Shown here piece after piece: positions 27,139 to 36,611 of a DNA stretch of 58,204 nucleotides. This stretch comes from Microcystis wesenbergii FACHB-1317 (GTDB lineage Bacteria > Cyanobacteriota > Cyanobacteriia > Cyanobacteriales > Microcystaceae). The notes under the pieces were generated by a model that searched no databases, was not told the origin of the DNA, and saw nothing but the letters and a program-made list of their open reading frames with translations. Made by a program: the position numbers and the translations under genes. Each line of letters begins with the position of its first letter. The stretch's first letter is position 1. The stretch is from assembly GCF_014696875.1 (NCBI RefSeq), contig NZ_JACJQV010000242.1:1-58204 (forward strand), read 5' to 3'.

Positions 27139-27609
27139 ATGACCCATCCGCTCATCCCCGACCTGCTGCACCTAGCCACCCCTATCGCTGAAAACTTGGG
27201 GCTAGAAGTGGTCGATATCGTTTTCCAAACCAATAAAAGGCCTCCCGTCCTGCGCGTCGATATTCGCAATCTTGCGGGAGATACTGGTTTAGAGGACTGT
27301 GAGCAGATGAGTCGGTCTTTAGAAACCGCCCTCGACAGTCAAGAAATCTTACCCGGGGCCTACGTTTTGGAAATATCTAGCCCCGGCATTTCTCGACAAC
27401 TGAGCAGCGAACGCGAATTTCAGTCTTTTAAAGGTTTTCCCGTCATCGTTACCGGCCAGGATAGCCAGGGAAAACCAAAAGAATGGCGCGGAAAACTGCA
27501 AGGTAGAGATGAGCAATCTATTTATCTTAACCAAAAGGGTCGCTCCCTGACCATCGATCGCACTACTGTCATCAGCGTCCGTTTAGATGAGCAGCGCAGT
27601 AATCAGTAA
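27139..27609 (+). CDS. rimP: Ribosome maturation factor RimP
   Basis: The 156-residue protein helps assemble the 30S subunit. It has the family's N-terminal domain (LGLEVVDIVFQ, RPPVLRVDIRN, DCEQMSRSLETALD) and the YVLEISSPGISRQL motif, then a C-terminal Sm-like barrel. It is first in the rimP-nusA-ylxR-infB operon, the standard bacterial order. The final codons (AGT AAT CAG TAA) lie inside a CAGTAAT repeat, so the array supplies the stop. Only 12 bases separate the ATG from a terminator-like hairpin, and no strong Shine-Dalgarno fits there. Confidence 0.93.
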   Translation: MTHPLIPDLLHLATPIAENLGLEVVDIVFQTNKRPPVLRVDIRNLAGDTGLEDCEQMSRSLETALDSQEILPGAYVLEISSPGISRQLSSEREFQSFKGFPVIVTGQDSQGKPKEWRGKLQGRDEQSIYLNQKGRSLTIDRTTVISVRLDEQRSNQ

Positions 27610-27656
27610 TCAGTAATCAGTAAACAGTAAACAGTAAACAGTAAACAGTAAACAGG
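27597..27656. repeat. Heptamer array overlapping the rimP stop
   Basis: Three CAGTAAT units and then five CAGTAAA units run with no errors from inside rimP. They belong to the same family as the arrays at 27708-27769 and 32471-32573. Confidence 0.85.
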
Positions 27657-27707
27657 GATAAGGATGAAGATAAATAACTAACTAACTGATTAACTTAAAA
27701 CTTACAT

Positions 27708-27769
27708 CTGATAACTGATAACTGATAACTGATAACTGATAACTGATAACTGATAACTGATAACTGATA
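27708..27769. repeat. TGATAAC heptamer array
   Basis: About nine perfect TGATAAC units lie between rimP and nusA. This is the reverse complement of the GTTATCA family found after infB. Confidence 0.9.
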
Positions 27770-27823
27770 CAAGGCTAATAGCTAAAAAACTAATCACTCA
27801 AAAGTAAGGAGAAAAAAATAATT

Positions 27824-29020
27824 ATGGCTACTGTTAATTTGCCCGGTTTAAAAATAATGCTCGAAGAAATTAGCCAACGACATAATTTGCCCAAAAATGC
27901 CGTACAGGAGGCTTTGCGTGAGGCACTTATCAAGGGTTACGAACGTTATCGCCGCGCCCAAAGTTTAGAAAAAGCCGCTCAATTTCATGAAGATTATTTC
28001 AATAACTTTGATGTGGAATTAGACGTAGAAGAAGAAGGGTTTCGCATCCTTTCGACTAAAACTATTGTCGAAGAAGTGACCAATCCCGACCATCACATCG
28101 GTCTCAAAGAAGTGCAAGAAGTGGCCGATGAGGCCCAATTAGGGGATGAAGTAGTTCTTGATGTCACCCCCGACCAAAGAGAATTTGGTCGCATGGCGGC
28201 GATTCAAACTAAACAGGTTTTACTGCAAAAACTGCGGGATAACCAACGCAAAATGATTCAAGAGGAGTTCCAAGATCTGGAAGGAACCGTTTTACAGGCC
28301 CGGGTCGTCCGTTTTGAAAGACAGGCCGCTATTGTCATGGTACAAAGTACCTACGGTCAACCGGAAGTGGAAGCAGAACTACCCAAACGGGAACAGCTGC
28401 CCAACGATAACTATCGCGCCAACGCCACCTTTAAAGTTCTGCTCAAAAAAGTCTTGGAAGGTTCTCAACGCGGCCCGCAATTAATTGTTTCCAGAGCAGC
28501 GGCAGGTTTGGTAGTATATCTGTTCGCCAACGAAGTTCCCGAAATCGAGGAGGAAATCGTGCGTATTGTCGCCGTCGCTCGGGAAGCTAATCCCCCCTCC
28601 CGTCACGTTGGTTCGCGGACAAAAATCGCCGTCGATACCTTAGAGAGAGACGTGGATCCGGTTGGGGCCTGTATTGGGGCCAGAGGTTCGCGGATTCAAG
28701 CCGTGGTGAACGAATTGCGGGGCGAAAAAATCGACGTGATTCGCTGGTCTCCAGATCCGGCCACCTACATCGCCAATGCCCTTAGTCCCGCTCGTATTGA
28801 CCAAGTTTTGTTCACTAATGCCGAAGAAAGACAAGCATTGGTACTGGTGGCCCAGGATCAATTAAGTTTAGCGATTGGCAAAGAAGGGCAGAACGTGCGT
28901 CTAGCCGCTCGTCTGACGGGCTGGAAAATCGATATTAAGGATATAGTCCTCTATAAAGGCGAACAAGAGGTAAAAACCGATGAAACCGACCCAGAAGCGC
29001 AGGATTTAGACCAAGAATGA
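27824..29020 (+). CDS. nusA: Transcription termination/antitermination factor NusA
   Basis: The 398-residue protein has the N-terminal RNA-polymerase-binding domain (LREALIKGYERYRRAQ), S1 domain and two KH domains (VDPVGACIGARGSRIQAVV, LSLAIGKEGQNVRLAARLTGWKIDI). It lacks the C-terminal acidic repeats of E. coli NusA, as is normal in cyanobacteria, and ends in an acidic tail. It modulates pausing and termination. AAGGAG lies about 13 bases before the ATG. The stop overlaps the next ATG (ATGA), so ylxR is translationally coupled. Confidence 0.95.
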   Translation: MATVNLPGLKIMLEEISQRHNLPKNAVQEALREALIKGYERYRRAQSLEKAAQFHEDYFNNFDVELDVEEEGFRILSTKTIVEEVTNPDHHIGLKEVQEVADEAQLGDEVVLDVTPDQREFGRMAAIQTKQVLLQKLRDNQRKMIQEEFQDLEGTVLQARVVRFERQAAIVMVQSTYGQPEVEAELPKREQLPNDNYRANATFKVLLKKVLEGSQRGPQLIVSRAAAGLVVYLFANEVPEIEEEIVRIVAVAREANPPSRHVGSRTKIAVDTLERDVDPVGACIGARGSRIQAVVNELRGEKIDVIRWSPDPATYIANALSPARIDQVLFTNAEERQALVLVAQDQLSLAIGKEGQNVRLAARLTGWKIDIKDIVLYKGEQEVKTDETDPEAQDLDQE

Positions 29021-29298
29021 ACCCCTTCGTCAATTATCGACGCTGTATTAGCTGCCGTCTCTTCGCCCCGAAAGAATCCTTTTGGCGAATTGTCCGACTA
29101 CACCCATCCGGACAGATAGAATTGGATCAAGGAATGGGAAGAGCTGCCTATATCTGTCCGCAACCTAACTGCCTGCAATTAGCTCGGCAAAAAAATCGTC
29201 TCGGACGCGCCCTAAAGGCCAATATTCCCGAAACGCTCTATGAATCCTTGCAAGAGCGCCTCGGTACTGCCAAACAAGGGGGTCCAAATCAGGATTAA
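29017..29298 (+). CDS. YlxR/RnpM family protein
   Basis: The 93-residue basic protein has the YlxR signature: RRCISCRLFAPKESFWRIVR and GRAAYICPQPNCLQLA, with paired Cys. It sits in its conserved place between nusA and infB. In Bacillus the family member binds the RNase P RNA and modulates the enzyme; the same role here is an inference. The ATG overlaps the nusA stop by four bases. The frame is intact and of normal length. Confidence 0.9.
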   Translation: MNPFVNYRRCISCRLFAPKESFWRIVRLHPSGQIELDQGMGRAAYICPQPNCLQLARQKNRLGRALKANIPETLYESLQERLGTAKQGGPNQD

Positions 29299-29409
29299 AA
29301 TTGACGATCATAGCCACAAAATCGTTACCATGGAAAGGGGGCAGTCCTGACAGGATCAAAAAATCAGCCAAATCATAGGATCACTAACACTTTAGCCGGG
29401 GGATAATGG

Positions 29410-32400
29410 ATGAGTAACGCGAAAGTCAGAATTTACGATTTATCAAAAGAATTGAATCTAGACAACAAAGACATTTTGGATATCTGTGACCAGTTGAACA
29501 TCGAGTACAAGAGCCACAGTAGCACGATCAGCGAAGAGGATGCCCAACGCATCAAAGCAATCGCTGCGAAGGGATTTGTTTCGAGTGCCAGTAAAAATAG
29601 CACGGGTCAGCGAGAATCGGCTAGTCCTGCCGAGGAAAAAAAACAAAAGATTTTAGCCCTGCATAAACACAACCGCCCCGAAACTGGCGAAGAAGGGGAA
29701 ATCTATCCCGGACCTGCCGGTTCCTCAGCTAAACCGACTTTAATCAGTCCTCCTCGTCCCCCAGTTAAACCCCTCGTTGCTCCCCCAGGGCGCGACGGTG
29801 CGGCCGAAAAAACTCCCCCCACTGCTGCAGAGATGCCATCTCAGTCCACCAGTGTTAAAGAAACCCCCACCGAAACCCCGCTAGTGCCAGAAATATCCCC
29901 CACCTTAATCGCCCCACCTAATCGACCTTCCCTCACCCCGAAACCACGCCCGGGCAGCGCCTCGGGCCGGCCAGAACCCCGACCTAAAAATGCCCCCGGC
30001 AGTAACGACAGGCCGCGGGGAGAAAAACACGAGCGCGGTGAGAGCGAAAACGCCCCTAGTCCTGAGCGCAGGACTGGCTTGGCTAAACCAGAAAAACCGA
30101 CCCTCCACCGCAAACCCGACGGAAAAAGCCCGAAACTGGCGGAACCAGCTAGAGAAGTGCGGGAGACGGTGGAATTGAAGCGCCCGGTTCGCCCTGGTAT
30201 GCCCGCTAAAATCTCGGCTACCGGCGAGGAAGAAACCGACACCACCAAGAAATCCGGTGTTGATGGCACAGAAATCGATACAGATACCGGATTGCTCGGA
30301 GCAGACGGGCCCAAAAAACTCAAACGACCGACCATGCCCCTTCGCATGGCCAAAAAATCTAGCTGGGAAGAAGAGGAAGAAGAAGAGAAAAAAGCGGCCA
30401 AAACCGCCAAAACTGCTGGCAAAAACAAACGCCGCACCCAAGCCCTCTTTGAAGATGACGATGATCTAGAATCGGAACTATCCGGGTTAATCAATAGCCC
30501 CAGTTTTACCCTTTCCACCGCTCGTCCCCCCAAACCGCCCAGCGCTAAAGCAACCACCCCTAGCACTCCCACAGCAGTCAAAGTTAAGCGGCCCAGTAAA
30601 CCAACCGCCCACACCGGCAGCCCGAAAAGCGAGCGCCAAGAACCCCAAGAGGAAAAACGCCCGGAAAGCATCGTCATCACCGGCAGTCTCACCGTGCGCG
30701 ACCTCTCGGAATTGATGAAAGTCCCGGAAACCGAGATCATCAGAACCCTATTTTTTAAAGGGATGGCGGTTAATATCACCCAAACTCTCGACGTGGACAC
30801 GATCGAAATGATCGCCAGGGACTTCGAGATGACCGTGGAAACCCCCAGCACCCAGTCGGCGGCAATCAAAACCACGGAGATGATCGATGTCTCCGACTGG
30901 GAAAGTCTCCAGCGTCGTCCCCCCGTCGTCACCATTATGGGTCACGTTGACCACGGTAAAACCACCCTCCTCGACTCGATCCGCAAAACCAAAGTCGCCC
31001 AGGGGGAAGCCGGCGGCATCACCCAGCACATCGGTGCTTACCACGTCGATGTGGAACATAACGGCAAACCGGAACAGATTGTCTTTTTGGATACCCCCGG
31101 CCACGAAGCTTTTACCGCCATGCGGGCCCGTGGGGCGAGAGTCACCGATATAGCGGTGCTGGTGGTGGCCGCCGATGATGGCGTGCAACCCCAAACGAAA
31201 GAGGCAATTAGTCACGCCAGGGCAGCCGTTGTCCCCATCGTGGTGGCGATTAACAAAGTCGATAAACCTTCGGCTAACCCCGACCGAATTAAACAGGAAT
31301 TGACCGAACAGGGACTGGTGGCCGAAGATTGGGGCGGTGAGACGATTATGGTTCCCGTTAGCGCCCTGCGGGGTGAAAATCTCGATAATCTGCTGGAAAT
31401 GATCCTCTTGGTGGCAGAAGTAGAGGAACTGGTTGCTAACCCCGATCGCTTGGCTAAGGGAACCGTCATCGAAGCTAACCTCGATCGCACCAAAGGTCCC
31501 GTGGCCACCCTGCTCGTCCAGAATGGCACTCTCCGCGTCGGTGATAGCATCGTCGCTGGTTCCGTTTTCGGCAAAATTCGGGCGATGATCGATGATCGCG
31601 GTCAAAAAGTCGAAGCGGCCACCCCCTCCTTCGCCGTGGAAATCCTCGGTCTTAGTGATGTTCCAGCCGCCGGCGATGAGTTCGATGTCTATGAAAGTGA
31701 GAAAGAGGCCCGCTCGATCGCTGATCAACGGGCGATCGAACGACGCAACACCCGTTTACAACAGGCCCTCTCCTCCCGTCGCGTTAGCCTTAGCACCCTC
31801 TCTATCCAAGCTCAAGAAGGACAACTCAAGGAACTTAATCTCATCCTCAAGGCAGATGTGCAAGGTTCCGTCGAGGCCATCCTCGGAGCGCTCAAACAGT
31901 TACCCCAAAACGAAGTGCAGATTCGGGTTCTCCTCGCCTCTCCGGGGGAAATCACCGAAACCGATGTGGATCTGGCCGCCGCTAGTGGTGCGGTAGTGGT
32001 GGGTTTTAATACCACCCTGGCCAGTGGTGCGCGCGCATCCGCCGATCGGGAAGGGGTCGATATCCGCGATTACAATATCATCTACAAGCTTCTCGATGAT
32101 ATTCAAGGGGCGATGGAAGGTCTTCTCGACCCCGAAGAAGTGGAAGAACACCTCGGTTTTGCCGAAGTGCGTGCCGTCTTCACCGTCGGTCGTGGGGCCG
32201 TGGCGGGCTGTTATGTCCAATCTGGTAAACTGGTGCGGAACCGCTTCCTGCGCGTGCGTCGCGGCAAGGAAATTGTTTATCAGGGAGTTCTCGATTCCCT
32301 CAAACGGATGAAGGAAGATGCCCGGGAAGTGGCCACCGGTTTCGAGTGCGGTGTCGGTGTTTCTAAATTCAATGACTGGAAAGAAGGCGACATTATCGAA

Positions 32401-32442
32401 GCCTACGAAATGGTCATGAAACGCCGCACTTTATCCAGTTAA
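29410..32442 (+). CDS. infB: Translation initiation factor IF-2
   Basis: The 1010-residue GTPase brings initiator tRNA to the ribosome. It begins with an IF2 N-terminal domain ([19 protein letters not shown]), then a long Pro/Lys/Glu-rich low-complexity linker (about residues 55-420, including a poly-Glu run), a second IF2 N domain and the GTPase core: [24 protein letters not shown]. Domains II, III and IV follow. The long linker is common in cyanobacteria. It is last in the translation operon, 111 bases after ylxR. A dense heptamer array starts about 30 bases after its stop. Confidence 0.96.
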   Translation: MSNAKVRIYDLSKELNLDNKDILDICDQLNIEYKSHSSTISEEDAQRIKAIAAKGFVSSASKNSTGQRESASPAEEKKQKILALHKHNRPETGEEGEIYPGPAGSSAKPTLISPPRPPVKPLVAPPGRDGAAEKTPPTAAEMPSQSTSVKETPTETPLVPEISPTLIAPPNRPSLTPKPRPGSASGRPEPRPKNAPGSNDRPRGEKHERGESENAPSPERRTGLAKPEKPTLHRKPDGKSPKLAEPAREVRETVELKRPVRPGMPAKISATGEEETDTTKKSGVDGTEIDTDTGLLGADGPKKLKRPTMPLRMAKKSSWEEEEEEEKKAAKTAKTAGKNKRRTQALFEDDDDLESELSGLINSPSFTLSTARPPKPPSAKATTPSTPTAVKVKRPSKPTAHTGSPKSERQEPQEEKRPESIVITGSLTVRDLSELMKVPETEIIRTLFFKGMAVNITQTLDVDTIEMIARDFEMTVETPSTQSAAIKTTEMIDVSDWESLQRRPPVVTIMGHVDHGKTTLLDSIRKTKVAQGEAGGITQHIGAYHVDVEHNGKPEQIVFLDTPGHEAFTAMRARGARVTDIAVLVVAADDGVQPQTKEAISHARAAVVPIVVAINKVDKPSANPDRIKQELTEQGLVAEDWGGETIMVPVSALRGENLDNLLEMILLVAEVEELVANPDRLAKGTVIEANLDRTKGPVATLLVQNGTLRVGDSIVAGSVFGKIRAMIDDRGQKVEAATPSFAVEILGLSDVPAAGDEFDVYESEKEARSIADQRAIERRNTRLQQALSSRRVSLSTLSIQAQEGQLKELNLILKADVQGSVEAILGALKQLPQNEVQIRVLLASPGEITETDVDLAAASGAVVVGFNTTLASGARASADREGVDIRDYNIIYKLLDDIQGAMEGLLDPEEVEEHLGFAEVRAVFTVGRGAVAGCYVQSGKLVRNRFLRVRRGKEIVYQGVLDSLKRMKEDAREVATGFECGVGVSKFNDWKEGDIIEAYEMVMKRRTLSS

Positions 32443-32470
32443 TTAGACGGTCACCGTCGGGAGTCGGGAG

Positions 32471-32573
32471 TCAGTTATCAGTTATCAGTTATCAGTTATC
32501 AGTTATCAGTTATCAGTTATCAGTTATCAGTTATCAGTTATCAGTTATCAGTTATCAGTTATCAGTTATCAGT
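32471..32573. repeat. Long TCAGTTA heptamer array
   Basis: Fourteen or more perfect TCAGTTA units, the longest array in the window, lie between infB and the next gene. The lack of errors implies recent slippage or conversion, and the copy number probably varies between strains. Confidence 0.95.
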
Positions 32574-32617
32574 CATAATTCATAATTCATAATTCCCCCA
32601 TCTCCCCACTTCCCTCT

Positions 32618-33187
32618 ATGAAATCAGAACCTTTTTTGTGGATTCATCTGGCAGGGTTAGCGGCTGTGCCAATCTTTTTACAAATCGCTTGGATTGGTTT
32701 AGCTGTGGGCGATCCCTTGCCTTTTCTTTGGCTAGAATGGCTATTTCTGGGAGCGATCGCTATCTTACCCGTCTTTTGGATGCAGTGGACAAAACCTTTT
32801 GATATCTTTAGTCTTTTGTTGGTTGCCCTGAAACCGAGTCAACTCACCCCCGAACAGTTAAAAATTCTCTCTCTTTTTAAACGTCCTCGCCATCGTCTTC
32901 TTACTCTTTTGGGAGTCGTCCTCCTAATTCTCATCGCTTGGCCCATCTATAATTTTGCCCCTCTAGCGGCTGCCGTGGCCGCCTATCTCCCCCAATGGCG
33001 GCTTTTAGGTTTAGTCATTGCTGCGATCGCTCTCCTCTTAAGTCACCTGTTTTTACAGGTTCCTCTGAGTGTTATTGGGGTTTTAGCCACGAAGGAAAGT
33101 GACTGGACAGCGACCGAAGCTTTAGTTATTGAGCGCATTCCTGAGTTATTTACTATTGTTGGCCTAAAAGTTAATAAAATTATCTAA
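32618..33187 (+). CDS. Four-helix membrane protein downstream of infB
   Basis: The 189-residue protein has transmembrane segments near residues 8-28, 33-55, 95-115 and 125-155 (the last two rich in Ala, Leu and Ile). A cytoplasmic loop (LSLLVALKPSQLTPEQLKIL-like) lies between them. It resembles the cyanobacterial 'low-complexity tail membrane protein' that often follows infB, but its function is unknown. The heptamer array and an ATTCATA repeat occupy its upstream region, so the promoter is hard to place. Confidence 0.65.
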   Translation: MKSEPFLWIHLAGLAAVPIFLQIAWIGLAVGDPLPFLWLEWLFLGAIAILPVFWMQWTKPFDIFSLLLVALKPSQLTPEQLKILSLFKRPRHRLLTLLGVVLLILIAWPIYNFAPLAAAVAAYLPQWRLLGLVIAAIALLLSHLFLQVPLSVIGVLATKESDWTATEALVIERIPELFTIVGLKVNKII

Positions 33188-33213
33188 ATTAGCCAAAATG
33201 CCGACAATTTCGG

Positions 33214-33963
33214 CTAGGAATGCAGGATCGAGCGCCCGTTTAAGGGTTGAATATTCCTGGCATTACGGGGAAAAATCGCAGCCAATTGTTGCAGTTGTTG
33301 GAGAGAAATTTTGATCGCATTTTGCCAGACTAACCAGAGAACATCCTCGCTACAGGGAGGAGTGGACAAAGACCCCCGATATTCATAGAAACCGCTATTT
33401 TCAGGCAGTAAAAGCCCGGCATTGACCCAAGTATCGGGGATAATCATTTCAGGAGAAGGTTCTTGGGGCAAATAATCCCAAATGGTTTGTAAATAGGGAT
33501 TAAAAGTGCCAATTTCGGCTAAGATGCCCACAACTGCTAAATTTCCCTTCCCATTTCGATGCACTAAATGAATTTCTAGAGGGAAAGACTGGCCTTTAAT
33601 CTGATGTTCGCTGGGGTGATGAAAATGGAACTGCAATAAATCCCAGTTTTCCTCGTGAAAACTCATGGTTCCACCTTTTTCGGTCTGAACCAAGATTGTA
33701 CGACCGTTATGGCGAATTTTTAGGGGTACAGGACGATAATTAAAGGTGGGGTGGTATAGCTCTTTTTCAGTCACTATACTCAGATCGATCGGTGTTTGTT
33801 GCTTTCCCGTGGTGCAGAGACGATAATTCCTTGATAATTCGCCCCAATGGTCAATATTTTGATAATTCCAAGTAAATTCTGGATTAATAGCCCCAAAAAG
33901 AGCATGAGAGCCAATAAATTGCAGTAATTCTCGTCTATACATGGGATTAAATTCAGCAATCAT
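33214..33963 (-). CDS. Alpha-type carbonic anhydrase
   Basis: The 249-residue protein keeps the alpha-carbonic-anhydrase core: GKQQTPIDL, LLQFHFHHPSEH (two zinc His), EIHLVH (third zinc His) and YRGSLSTPPCSEDVLW. The enzyme interconverts CO2 and bicarbonate; in cyanobacteria such proteins are often periplasmic. The start has MYRRELLQFIGSHALFGAI, which may be a twin-arginine-like or uncleaved signal, but this is not clear. Another in-frame ATG lies seven residues in. It is followed on the same strand by unrelated genes, so it may be transcribed alone. Confidence 0.88.
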   Translation of the reverse strand: MIAEFNPMYRRELLQFIGSHALFGAINPEFTWNYQNIDHWGELSRNYRLCTTGKQQTPIDLSIVTEKELYHPTFNYRPVPLKIRHNGRTILVQTEKGGTMSFHEENWDLLQFHFHHPSEHQIKGQSFPLEIHLVHRNGKGNLAVVGILAEIGTFNPYLQTIWDYLPQEPSPEMIIPDTWVNAGLLLPENSGFYEYRGSLSTPPCSEDVLWLVWQNAIKISLQQLQQLAAIFPRNARNIQPLNGRSILHS

Positions 33964-33970
33964 CGGATAA

Positions 33971-34702
33971 TTAGCAATTTTCTTGGGGATTTATGCCCAA
34001 TTCCCGCAGTTTAGCCGCTAATTTTGCGGATTTCTGCCTTTCCTGTTGGACTTGATTTTCTGCTTCTACAGCCCGATTTTCTGCCTGTTGTGCCGCTTCT
34101 GCGGGAGTGGGTACTAATTCCCCTTCGGGGGTAAAATAGCGCAATTTATTGGCGGATAAACCCAAATATAAGCCTAATTGTTGACTCCAGAGCCATCCCT
34201 GAGCATTGGGGGTAATCGGTTGATATTGACCGCTAATTAGGGTAAATCCTTGAAATTCTAGGCTTTCTGGGTCAAACCAAAAATAATCGGGAGTGCGAAA
34301 TATATCTTGATAAATTTGTTTTTTCTCCTCTCGGTCAACTTTGGCGGTACTATCGGAGAGAATTTCGATAATTAAATTGGGATATTTGCCCTCTTCTTGC
34401 CAAATTACCCAACTTCTGCGGTTGGGATTGGGATTTGTCCCCAAAACCACGAAAAAATCAGGACCACGGCAGAATTCTGACTTTTTCTGGTTGGGACTGT
34501 AATAAATGGTTAAATTGCCAGCGGCAAAATAATCTTCTCGCTCGCGCCACCACCATTCTAAACACTGAATTAATAGAATAATTTGTTGTAGATGTAAGTT
34601 ACTTTCCAAGGGTGGTTCATCACTCCAAAATTCGCCTTCTGGGAAGATTATCTCAGGGTTTACATGAGACTCGACTAGGGGTAAGCTTGGAGCGATAGTC
34701 AT
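33971..34702 (-). CDS. Uma2-family putative endonuclease (DUF820) with coiled-coil tail
   Basis: The 243-residue protein has the PD-(D/E)XK-like DUF820/Uma2 core: ...GPDFFVVLG, LIIEILSDSTAKVDREEKKQIYQ and DYFWFDPE. The C-terminal 45 residues (AEAAQQAENRAVEAENQV...) are a coiled coil. This family is greatly expanded in Microcystis and other cyanobacteria; no clear function is known, and it has been suggested to be a nuclease. It lies 74 bases downstream of the AbiEii-like gene on the same strand and could be read with it. Confidence 0.8.
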   Translation of the reverse strand: MTIAPSLPLVESHVNPEIIFPEGEFWSDEPPLESNLHLQQIILLIQCLEWWWREREDYFAAGNLTIYYSPNQKKSEFCRGPDFFVVLGTNPNPNRRSWVIWQEEGKYPNLIIEILSDSTAKVDREEKKQIYQDIFRTPDYFWFDPESLEFQGFTLISGQYQPITPNAQGWLWSQQLGLYLGLSANKLRYFTPEGELVPTPAEAAQQAENRAVEAENQVQQERQKSAKLAAKLRELGINPQENC

Positions 34703-34776
34703 GGTTTGTCCAACAGAGATAGGTTGATAATTAATTATAAACTATCGATAACTTTTTGTCGGCAATGATTAAGTTA

Positions 34777-35544
34777 TTAAACAAAATCCGAGGATAAAAT
34801 TCCCTGTTTAAGAATAGTTAATTTATTATCTAATTTTTCTGAATGATCCGCTAATCTCTCAATTAATTCGTCTAAAATAACGTTTAACTGCTTCAGTGTT
34901 TTTGCTTGAAATGTTTTATCAATATCTCGTCCTAACAAATAAATACTCGCATCAGTCAAAGCAATATCTTCCTTAGCAAGCTCGTCACTCAGTTCAGCAA
35001 AAACTCGTTCATAATCTTCATATTTTGAGAGAATAAAGTCTATATCATCTAAATCTTTTTTATCTCGCCGATCTGACCAAGCAAAAAGCTTAAGAACAAT
35101 AAAGGCTGCGATATTAATTGCCCTGATCTCAAAATTTCCAATATTAATTGTTTCAGCAGACGATAAAGCTTCTGCCAATCCTAAAACGTTCATGGACTTT
35201 TCACTATCAGGCCAAGTAATTTTTTCCTCTGGTTTAGCAATTTTGCCAAAAGGTATAATATCAATCTCAATTTGAGTCTCGATATGTATAAATTTGTGTG
35301 AAGTCTTAGTTGCTTGAAAAAGAGGTGTATTTCCCTCAATCAGAGCTGCTTGCAACTGTCGATAAATTTCCCAACTATCGACTGATATAGCCACATCCCA
35401 ATCCTTGGTTCCTCGTCCTTCTCCAAATTTTTGATCAAAGATTAATATCCTCGCACCACCACCAACTAAAACTATCGGTAAATCGAAGGTGCTAATAATA
35501 GTAAAGAGATCAGATAAAGCTTGTTTTTCTTGAGAACCAATCAT
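34777..35544 (-). CDS. AbiEii-like nucleotidyltransferase
   Basis: The 255-residue protein has a nucleotidyltransferase active site, LVGGGARILIF with GTKDWDVAISV (the Asp pair), and a helical C-terminal half (KLFAWSDRRDKKDLDDIDFIL), as in the AbiEii/AbiGii and DUF6036 groups. AbiEii is the toxin of the type IV AbiE phage-abortive-infection pair and modifies tRNA. Its start overlaps the preceding AbiEi-like gene by 35 bases, so the two are coupled. A DNA methyltransferase precedes both. Toxicity is inferred from the pairing, not shown. Confidence 0.75.
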   Translation of the reverse strand: MIGSQEKQALSDLFTIISTFDLPIVLVGGGARILIFDQKFGEGRGTKDWDVAISVDSWEIYRQLQAALIEGNTPLFQATKTSHKFIHIETQIEIDIIPFGKIAKPEEKITWPDSEKSMNVLGLAEALSSAETINIGNFEIRAINIAAFIVLKLFAWSDRRDKKDLDDIDFILSKYEDYERVFAELSDELAKEDIALTDASIYLLGRDIDKTFQAKTLKQLNVILDELIERLADHSEKLDNKLTILKQGILSSDFV

Positions 35545-36604
35545 TTTTTTCTGCTACTTCTTTAATATATTGATTATAGAGCAATTGAGCGGTTTCTTTT
35601 AAGCGACTATTGCCTGTCCATAATAATTCAGCATGGATGAGTAATGGATGGGCAAAATTATCGAGTTTTTCCCGATCATTATCAAAGCATTTGAGAAAAA
35701 AGATAGTTCCTTCCTGATCAGGTTTTAACTTCATTTTGATGGCTATTTTAATCAGATTACTATCATCCTTAAGATGCAGAGTTGCCCCGAGAGGACGCAG
35801 ATAATTTATCATAATTGACGCAGCTAGTTCACCACCAATTAAATAATTGAACTCTTGAGCGTTTTTTTGTAATTCTATGGCTAGATCTGAGAAATTTTTT
35901 TTATCCACTGAGCTAAAGTTTCCCAGCAGAAGTTTTGCTCTTAATGTTTCATTATATCCTAACTCCCAACGCTCCATTAACCTGAGATAGTCTATAATTT
36001 CGTATCTTTTCTTTTGTTGTCTAATATATCCTAATTTTTCGAGTTTCCTGAGACTATTTTTTACAGTTTTAGTAGTGATATTGGCAAGATTAGCAATGGT
36101 ATCCTCAAAATTATCTGTGACTAACATAAGTTGAGGATATTTGAGCAAAATATACATAACTTGTAACGTGGCTACAGTAATATCTAAGGATGTATAGTCC
36201 TTGTTTTTAGTAACTGGCCGACGCACCACTACATAAAGCTCTGGACTATTTAGATAAATGCTACCATCCACATCAATAAATTCAAGATTACTTGCTATAA
36301 ATTGCTCAACAATTAAGCTAGATAAACCCTGGGTAATTAGTAAAGGTCTTTGATTTTCTGGTAATCGTTGACCCAAGTTGACAAAATATTCTATCACCGA
36401 TTCAACTAGATCATGATTTAATCCTGTTTTAATTTCGCAAACATAATTAATGGTAGCATGATCGGTCTGAATAATTAACTTTCCGTCAGCCAAGAATTTA
36501 CCAGATATATAGGGTTCATCTTGAATAGTTGCCTGAAAATTAGGCAGGGATTCCAGACAGGTCAAACATTTATTAAATAGGGGATGTTTGGGATACATAA
36601 GCAA
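35510..36604 (-). CDS. AbiEi-family antitoxin-like regulator
   Basis: The 364-residue protein matches the 'type IV AbiEi antitoxin' family: N-terminal domain with LLITQGLSSLIVEQFIASNL and EFIDVDGSIYLN, a winged helix (ITTKTVKNSLRKLEKLGYI) and a C-terminal domain with LIGGELAASIMINYL and HPLLIHAELLWTGNSRLKE. It would bind DNA and neutralise or pair with the nucleotidyltransferase encoded next. It starts seven bases after the methyltransferase stop and overlaps the next gene. It is longer than classical AbiEi because of the N-terminal domain. Confidence 0.75.
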   Translation of the reverse strand: MLMYPKHPLFNKCLTCLESLPNFQATIQDEPYISGKFLADGKLIIQTDHATINYVCEIKTGLNHDLVESVIEYFVNLGQRLPENQRPLLITQGLSSLIVEQFIASNLEFIDVDGSIYLNSPELYVVVRRPVTKNKDYTSLDITVATLQVMYILLKYPQLMLVTDNFEDTIANLANITTKTVKNSLRKLEKLGYIRQQKKRYEIIDYLRLMERWELGYNETLRAKLLLGNFSSVDKKNFSDLAIELQKNAQEFNYLIGGELAASIMINYLRPLGATLHLKDDSNLIKIAIKMKLKPDQEGTIFFLKCFDNDREKLDNFAHPLLIHAELLWTGNSRLKETAQLLYNQYIKEVAEKNDWFSRKTSFI

Positions 36605-36611
36605 TAGAAAG

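Noticed and set aside
29841-30935. Long minus-strand frame opposite infB
   Set aside because: It mirrors the low-complexity linker of infB in another frame; infB is well supported.
32450-32465. GACGGT/ACCGTC inverted repeat after infB
   Set aside because: Too short a loop and no T-run; not a convincing terminator.
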